Shown here: one piece after another, positions 59,432-64,000 of the stretch
How the letters are laid out: each line of letters begins with the position of its first letter
Numbering within the stretch: position 1 is the stretch's first letter
Assembly (NCBI GenBank): GCA_964583335.1
Contig: CAZOVG010000001.1
Span: 372,001-436,000 of the forward strand
Direction of reading: 5' to 3'
DNA from: JAGNKE01 sp964583335
GTDB taxonomy: Bacteria; Pseudomonadota; Alphaproteobacteria; Micavibrionales; Micavibrionaceae
Length of the DNA stretch: 64,000 nt
Position numbers and translations under genes: made by a program
The notes under the pieces: model-generated
Seen by the model: the letters and a program-made list of their open reading frames with translations, nothing else
The model's database searches: none
Told to the model about the DNA's origin: nothing

Positions 59432-60073
59432 ATGGTCGATATTTTTGATCCGAACCAGTACAAAGAAGTCAAAATCGAGTTGAATCAAAACTCGCTCAAA
59501 AAGGGCGATGAGATCAACATGATGGCTAAGGATCAGACATTAAAGAGCCTTCATATTGGTGTTGGCTGGGATCTTAATGCGTTCGATACCGATCCTTTGG
59601 ATCTCGACATCAGCTGTTTCATGTTGAATCGCCAAGGCAAGACGCGGGTGAATGAGGATTTTGTTTTCTATAACAATGCGGTCGGCTCAGATCAGGCCAT
59701 TCTGCATGGCGGGGATAACCGCACCGGGGCAGCCGACGGGGATGATGAGAGTATAGCGATCCATCTTGAGAAGGTGCATTTCGATATCATCCAGTTGATG
59801 TTTGTTCTGTCCATCTATAAGGGCGAGGAGCGGGGACAGAGCCTTTCCAAGATGAGGAATGCCTATTTCCGCTTGGTCAATCTTGAGACCAATATCGAGA
59901 TCGCGCGATACGAGTTGGCTAACGATGCGGCCGATCGCAAAGAAACGGCCATGCTGGTCGGCGTTCTGAACCGCGAGGGGCCCAAGTGGCACTTCGTTGC
60001 GATGGGGGAGTGTGTCGAAGGGGGGCTGCGGGTCGTGGCCGAGAATTACGATATCATCGTCGGCAGCTCGTAG
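59432..60073 (+). CDS. terD: TerD-family stress protein
   Basis: 213 residues, typical length. LKKGDEINM starts the domain (about 22); then GVGWDLNAFDTDPLDLDISCFML is the TerD core with acidic Ca2+ ligands, followed by FVFYNNAVGSDQAILHGGDNRTG with the second acidic loop DGDDESI, and the ending ANDAADRKETAMLVGVLNREGPKWHFVAMGE. Cytosolic. Starts 51 bases after the exchanger, so the three genes probably form an operon. A minus-strand gene converges on it. Confidence 0.95.
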   Translation: MVDIFDPNQYKEVKIELNQNSLKKGDEINMMAKDQTLKSLHIGVGWDLNAFDTDPLDLDISCFMLNRQGKTRVNEDFVFYNNAVGSDQAILHGGDNRTGAADGDDESIAIHLEKVHFDIIQLMFVLSIYKGEERGQSLSKMRNAYFRLVNLETNIEIARYELANDAADRKETAMLVGVLNREGPKWHFVAMGECVEGGLRVVAENYDIIVGSS

Positions 60074-60082
60074 GGGGCGCCG

Positions 60083-60631
60083 CTAGCGCTTCATCCCGAG
60101 AAGCTGGCCCGGTTTGATTTTGGGGGATTTGCGCCCAACGCGCCCCTTGCGTCCCCCGCCGGCCCTGCCGGAGTCATACATTTCCGTGTCGATCAGCTTT
60201 TCAATATCGGGCAGTTCGTTCATCTGGATCGCTTCGATACAGGAGCGAAAGAAGTTGCAGCCTTTTTCTTCCCAGTTATAGACCTCGTTGACGTAGCTTT
60301 CGCCGTTAATGGTCAGGAAAATCGGCACCCATTTGCCCTCACGGGCCGGTAGGATGCGCATATGCATGATTTGCTGAAGCCTGCCATGAGAGTCGAACGA
60401 TCCGGCTGACGCGCCGCCCCCGGATTCTGAGGAACCTTCGGTTTCCTCCTTTTCGTCGTGCAAAAACTGGATTTCGGCCTGCACGTCTTCTTCGCCGGGC
60501 CCCATGCGGACCTCAGCGCTGCAGGTTATGCCCCTTTCGGCATCATACAGGAACCAGGGCCTCGTCTCATAGGCGGACAGGACGTAGTCTACGCCCAGTT
60601 TTTCCATAACCTCTTTGAGTTCAACCCTCAT
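60083..60631 (-). CDS. hypothetical protein next to Ter module
   Basis: 182 residues. N-terminal domain of alpha/beta character (ELKEVMEKLGVDYVLSAYETRPWFLYDAERG), a Glu/Ser/Gly-rich insert (about 62-78), a beta-rich part (WVPIFLTINGESYVNEVYNWEEKG) and a basic Gly/Arg tail (RAGGGRKGRVGRKSPKIKPGQ). The tail could bind nucleic acid or membranes. No family recognised. Convergent with terD, nine bases between the stops. Confidence 0.65.
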   Translation of the reverse strand: MRVELKEVMEKLGVDYVLSAYETRPWFLYDAERGITCSAEVRMGPGEEDVQAEIQFLHDEKEETEGSSESGGGASAGSFDSHGRLQQIMHMRILPAREGKWVPIFLTINGESYVNEVYNWEEKGCNFFRSCIEAIQMNELPDIEKLIDTEMYDSGRAGGGRKGRVGRKSPKIKPGQLLGMKR

Positions 60632-60833
60632 TGCCCCTATCGCTTGCTCATGTTTCCCTCAATTTACACAAAAAAAGCCGTTTATGCATAAATTTCTTCG
60701 GGTTGTTAAATATTTGTTGAAGGAAATGCTGATATACGTAGAGAGGGGCAGTTTTAACTATAAAAATGTTATTTTGAGGGTGCGGGTTCGTTTTGGTTTT
60801 TCTGCGTCAAAATCAATCAGTTGTGAGAATTCG

Positions 60834-61928
60834 ATGCTGCGCTTTTTAAGCAGGGCAAGGTTGGCTTTTTATATAGTCCCGGTTTTCGGGATTTTGGCGC
60901 TTGGCCTGCTGCCGATTTCTCAGGTTGAGGCGCAAAACCAAGCGGAGGAAAAGCCTGTCCGGATCAATGCCCGGGCAGTCGATGGGCGGACTTTGGTCTC
61001 CGGGAACTTCAAAATCAGGCTTTGGGGTATTGAGACGGTTGATACAGATCAGCCGGTTTTTGCCTTGACCGCGCGTAATGCTCTGGACGAGCAAATTGAC
61101 GGGCACCCGGTCGAGTGCACTATCAAATCGCGGTCCGAAAATCAAATTGTCGCGCAATGCGTGAACGATGTCGAAGAAGATTTGAGCCTGTTCATGCTTT
61201 CGCAGGGGTTTGCCGTGGTCGATCGGCAGCTTGTTTACGGATCGCCCTTTGAAAAGCCTTATATAGACGCCGAAACGCGTGCCCAAAGCGAGGGCAAGGG
61301 ATTGTGGTCTTTGGGTGGGCAGGGTGCTTCTCATTCTGGCGGAAACGATGACTCGCGCACCTTCCTTATCGGCGGATTTGTGCTGGTGGGTATACTTTTG
61401 ACGGCGTTGGTTGCGATTACGCTTTTTATCATGAAGGGTTTCCGCGCTGTCGTTGACGTCCAAAATCAGAGCATGGATCTGGCGACCAAGGAGCGCGTGC
61501 TGCGCGAAAAGGAACGACTTATCATCGCGTCCATGATCAATGCCGAGGTTAAAACCAACAAATCCAAAATTGAGGCTTACCTCATGATGTATGAGGAGCT
61601 TTTGAAAGATCTCAAAGATAAGAATCGCGAGCCTAAGTATAAAAAATCCGGCGACATTATTCAGCGTCAGCCAGCCCTTAGTCGCGCTGTGTTTGACGGT
61701 AATACCGCGAAACTGGATCTGCTGGGCCAGAATACGTCGAGCGAGGTGATCCATTATTACGCGCGGATCAAGACCGTTCCCGATTATTACGAGCTGGAGC
61801 CGGATGCTCCTGTTTCACAAGCAGTCTCTGTTGTGGAGGCCGCCATCGAAGGCGCTAAAAAGCTCGATATCATTTCTGACAAGATTCTCGACAAGTTCGC
61901 TTCTATGCTTCTGGTTCAGGAGTCCTGA
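60834..61928 (+). CDS. exported SNase-like protein with membrane helix and cytosolic tail
   Basis: 364 residues from the ATG at 60834; upstream in-frame starts would put residues before the signal sequence and look unlikely. A signal sequence or anchor (about 8-33, ending VEA), then a staphylococcal-nuclease-like domain (about 37-160): VRINARAVDGRTL, FKIRLWGIETVDTDQ, and AQSEGKGLWS, the standard end of the fold. After a linker comes a transmembrane helix (about 178-200) and a charged cytosolic tail with a probable coiled coil. Of the catalytic Arg/Glu residues, the first Arg (IRLWGI) is kept. It overlaps the xseA end by 13 bases. Confidence 0.75.
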   Translation: MLRFLSRARLAFYIVPVFGILALGLLPISQVEAQNQAEEKPVRINARAVDGRTLVSGNFKIRLWGIETVDTDQPVFALTARNALDEQIDGHPVECTIKSRSENQIVAQCVNDVEEDLSLFMLSQGFAVVDRQLVYGSPFEKPYIDAETRAQSEGKGLWSLGGQGASHSGGNDDSRTFLIGGFVLVGILLTALVAITLFIMKGFRAVVDVQNQSMDLATKERVLREKERLIIASMINAEVKTNKSKIEAYLMMYEELLKDLKDKNREPKYKKSGDIIQRQPALSRAVFDGNTAKLDLLGQNTSSEVIHYYARIKTVPDYYELEPDAPVSQAVSVVEAAIEGAKKLDIISDKILDKFASMLLVQES

Positions 61929-63412
61929 GGCGGATTTTCCAAGACTTCCGTGACTATTTGCTCTTTGCCACGCAGACGTATATGCAGCCTGTCGCCCGCT
62001 TTGGCGGCGCTTGCCTGCCTTATGATTTCCCCGCTTTCCGAGAAAACCACGGCATAGCCGCGTTCGAGGACGTTTTCGAAAGATAGCAATTCAAGTTTTT
62101 CTGTTGTTTTGTCTAACGTGCTCTTTTTTCTCTCAAGCAGCAGGGCCGATACGGATGTGAGGCGGGCGTTCAGTTTTTCAAGTCTGTGTGCGCCGTCCTT
62201 TATGCGCGCATTTGGCGTATGCAGGGCCGCCGCCTTACGCAAAAGCTGCGCATTTTTTGATCCTAATGCCGATTTATAGGCGCTCTGCAGGTTTTTTTCG
62301 GCCTGTGAGAGGTGTTGGGCTTTGAATTCGAGCATTTTCGAGGGGTGAATCAAGCGTATGGAGGATTTCAGCGCCCTGTTTCGCTTTACGCTGAGCGATT
62401 CCCGAAACAAAATGTCCATTTTATGCGCCAGATGGTCGGTCTTTTGAATTTTCATTTCCACAATTCTCTCCGGTCGCCCGAGTCTGGCTTCCATTGTTTT
62501 CAGCTTGTGGCGGTTTTCGGAGAGCAGGCGGGCCAGCGCATTGATCAGGCGCTTTTCGTTTTCGCGGATTTGCGCGAGCAGGTCGAGGCGCACGGGTACG
62601 GCCATCTCTGCGGCCCCCGTCGGGGTCGGGGCGCGGCGGTCGGCGGCGTAGTCGATCAGGGTCGTGTCGGTTTCATGGCCGATGGCAGAAATGACCGGAA
62701 TGGTGCTTTCCGCCACGGCGCGTACAACCCCCTCATCGTTGAAGGGCATGAGATCTTCGAGCGATCCGCCGCCCCGCGCGACGATGAGAAGGTCGGGGCG
62801 GTATCCGCTTTCTGAGTTTAGCGCATTAAATCCTCGAATAGCTTTTTCGACCTGCGCGGCGGCATTTTCGCCCTGCACCAGCACGGGCCAGACGAGCACG
62901 CGGCGCGGGAAACGGTCGTTCAGGCGGTGCAGGATGTCCCGGATCACGGCGCCGGTGGGCGAGGTTACGACGCCGATCGTCTCGGGCAGGAAGGGCAGCG
63001 GCCTTTTTCTCTGCGGGTCGAACAGGCCCTCGGCGGCGAGCTTTTTTCGGCGCTCCTCCAGCATTTTGAGCAAAGCACCCTGTCCGGCCAGTTCCATCGA
63101 TTCGATGACGAGTTGGTAGCTGGAGCGCGGCGCAAAGGTTGTTATGCGGCCCGTACAGATGACTTCGAGTCCTTCCTCGGGTTTGATCGAAAGGCGCGCC
63201 AGATTGCCTTTCCAGCAAACGGCGTCTATTACCGCTTGATCGTCCTTGAGGCTGGTATAGAGATGGCCGGAGCCGGGCCTTGATATCCGCGAGAGTTCGC
63301 CACGTACGCGTACGCGGCCGTAATTGTCTTCAAGTGTTCTTTTCAGAGCCGAGGCCAAGTCTGTTACGGAAAATTCTGGGATGTTCGTTTTAGGTACGGT
63401 TTCTGTGCTCAT
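61916..63412 (-). CDS. xseA: exodeoxyribonuclease VII large subunit
   Basis: 498 residues. N-terminal OB domain (about 10-110: FSVTDLASALKRTLEDNYGRVRVRGELS, SGHLYTSLKD, CWKG), then the catalytic domain with GVVTSPTGAVIRDILHRLNDRFPRR-type core, ARGGGSLEDLMPFNDE and SAIGHETDTTLIDYAADRRAPTPTGAAE, then a long helical region. It degrades single-stranded DNA together with XseB. The ATG at 63412 precedes the divergent putA gene by about 60 bases. Confidence 0.97.
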   Translation of the reverse strand: MSTETVPKTNIPEFSVTDLASALKRTLEDNYGRVRVRGELSRISRPGSGHLYTSLKDDQAVIDAVCWKGNLARLSIKPEEGLEVICTGRITTFAPRSSYQLVIESMELAGQGALLKMLEERRKKLAAEGLFDPQRKRPLPFLPETIGVVTSPTGAVIRDILHRLNDRFPRRVLVWPVLVQGENAAAQVEKAIRGFNALNSESGYRPDLLIVARGGGSLEDLMPFNDEGVVRAVAESTIPVISAIGHETDTTLIDYAADRRAPTPTGAAEMAVPVRLDLLAQIRENEKRLINALARLLSENRHKLKTMEARLGRPERIVEMKIQKTDHLAHKMDILFRESLSVKRNRALKSSIRLIHPSKMLEFKAQHLSQAEKNLQSAYKSALGSKNAQLLRKAAALHTPNARIKDGAHRLEKLNARLTSVSALLLERKKSTLDKTTEKLELLSFENVLERGYAVVFSESGEIIRQASAAKAGDRLHIRLRGKEQIVTEVLENPPQDS

Positions 63413-63471
63413 CGTGCGATCTTAATTCAGAAGCCGGAGAAATTAAACTCCCGGCATGATACAATCCGGGC

Positions 63472-64000
63472 ATGAATATGCCTTTTTCCGCTTTTCTTTA
63501 CCAAGATGAAGCCCGTAGCCTTGAGAGGCTTTACGATGTGGCAGGCTGGGATGAATCATTCGCACAAACTGTGATGGTTCAGGCGCATGTCCTGCTTTCG
63601 GTGATTCGTGATGCGCCGGGTGCGGCGGGGCTGCTGGAGACGTTCTTACAGAGTTATTCGCTGGATACCGAGCAAGGGCTTGCGATGATGACGCTGGCTG
63701 AGGCGCTTTTGCGTATTCCCGACCGCACGACGGCGAATGCCCTGATCCGCGACAAGGTGCAGGCGGCTGACTGGCTGGCGCGGCAGGGCGGCAGCGGCGA
63801 CTGGCTTTCGAAAGCTGCGGGCGTCGGCATGAGTCTTAGCAAGCATACGCTTGAGAGTGTTTTCTCGCGCCTTGGCGAGCCGCTTTTGCGCGAAGCCATG
63901 GTCCGGGCGATGCATATCATGGGACGCCAGTTCGTCTTGGGTGTTTCGATCGAGGACGCGCTTTCTGCGGCTCGCCCTTATGAGGCGAAGGAGTACAGGC
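63472..64000 (+). CDS. putA: proline dehydrogenase / P5C dehydrogenase PutA, 5' part
   Basis: 176 residues from the ATG at 63472 to the window edge; another ATG lies six bases on. LAEALLRIPDRTTANALIRDKV and MVRAMHIMGRQFVLGVSIEDAL are the characteristic segments of the PutA arm and PRODH N-terminal region. The full enzyme (usually over 1,000 residues) turns proline into glutamate in two steps with FAD and NAD. No ribbon-helix-helix DNA-binding domain precedes the arm, so it is the non-regulatory form. Divergent from xseA. Confidence 0.9.
   Translation, partial: MNMPFSAFLYQDEARSLERLYDVAGWDESFAQTVMVQAHVLLSVIRDAPGAAGLLETFLQSYSLDTEQGLAMMTLAEALLRIPDRTTANALIRDKVQAADWLARQGGSGDWLSKAAGVGMSLSKHTLESVFSRLGEPLLREAMVRAMHIMGRQFVLGVSIEDALSAARPYEAKEYR

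Overview
The window reads as a bacterial chromosome segment of moderate-to-high GC (by eye), most likely from an alphaproteobacterium. The basis is the neighbourhood mutM / rpsT / dnaA, an alphaproteobacterial-type CtaA, an adrenodoxin-type ferredoxin, a CIRCE-controlled groESL and a PutA-type proline dehydrogenase. Relatives of the IcmP/DotM and IcmO/DotL coupling proteins of type IVB secretion suggest a host-associated, predatory or Micavibrio/Rhodospirillales-like lineage; that last step is inference. No rRNA, insertion sequence, prophage or CRISPR array was seen.

Layout. 0-10 kb: an HExxH protein and a small partner; a pyruvate-carboxylase-type carboxyltransferase without a biotin domain; a Fur-boxed cupredoxin/FTR1 iron uptake pair; a RimK-like ligase; and a very divergent PEP-carboxylase-like protein of 1,099 residues. 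9.9-10.9 kb: an AT-rich gene-free region. 10.9-17.6 kb: an MFS/acyltransferase/acyl-ligase fusion (LplT-Aas type), ChrA, and a metal cluster with HMA and MerT-like proteins. 17.6-25.2 kb: DUF937-like protein, ctaA, a membrane protein with a ferredoxin, and groESL. 25.2-30 kb: a GNAT-like protein with its XRE regulator, an sRNA candidate, mutM and rpsT. 30.6-44.9 kb: dnaA, dnaN, recF and gyrB, the usual origin-proximal set, but opened up by a NUDIX gene and a six-gene biotin operon (bioB-F-D-A, a ferritin-like diiron protein, a small protein). 45-48.8 kb: an ICMT-like methyltransferase, hisC and argS.

48.9-54.5 kb: a Fic-like protein with the catalytic His replaced by Cys faces a minus-strand trio of DotM-like, unknown membrane and DotL-like proteins, the last with a repeated Pro/Ala tail. 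54.8-57.5 kb: tRNA-Thr and a glgP interrupted by a one-base frameshift. 57.6-60.6 kb: a tellurite-type stress module (TerA-like, Na+/Ca2+ exchanger, TerD). 60.8-64 kb: a membrane SNase-like protein, xseA and the 5' end of putA.

Most promising for new biology: the two altered anaplerotic-carboxylase homologues in the first 10 kb; the diiron protein translationally coupled to bioA; and the Cys-Fic protein beside the type IVB coupling genes. All assignments come from reading motifs by eye; no database search or alignment program was run.
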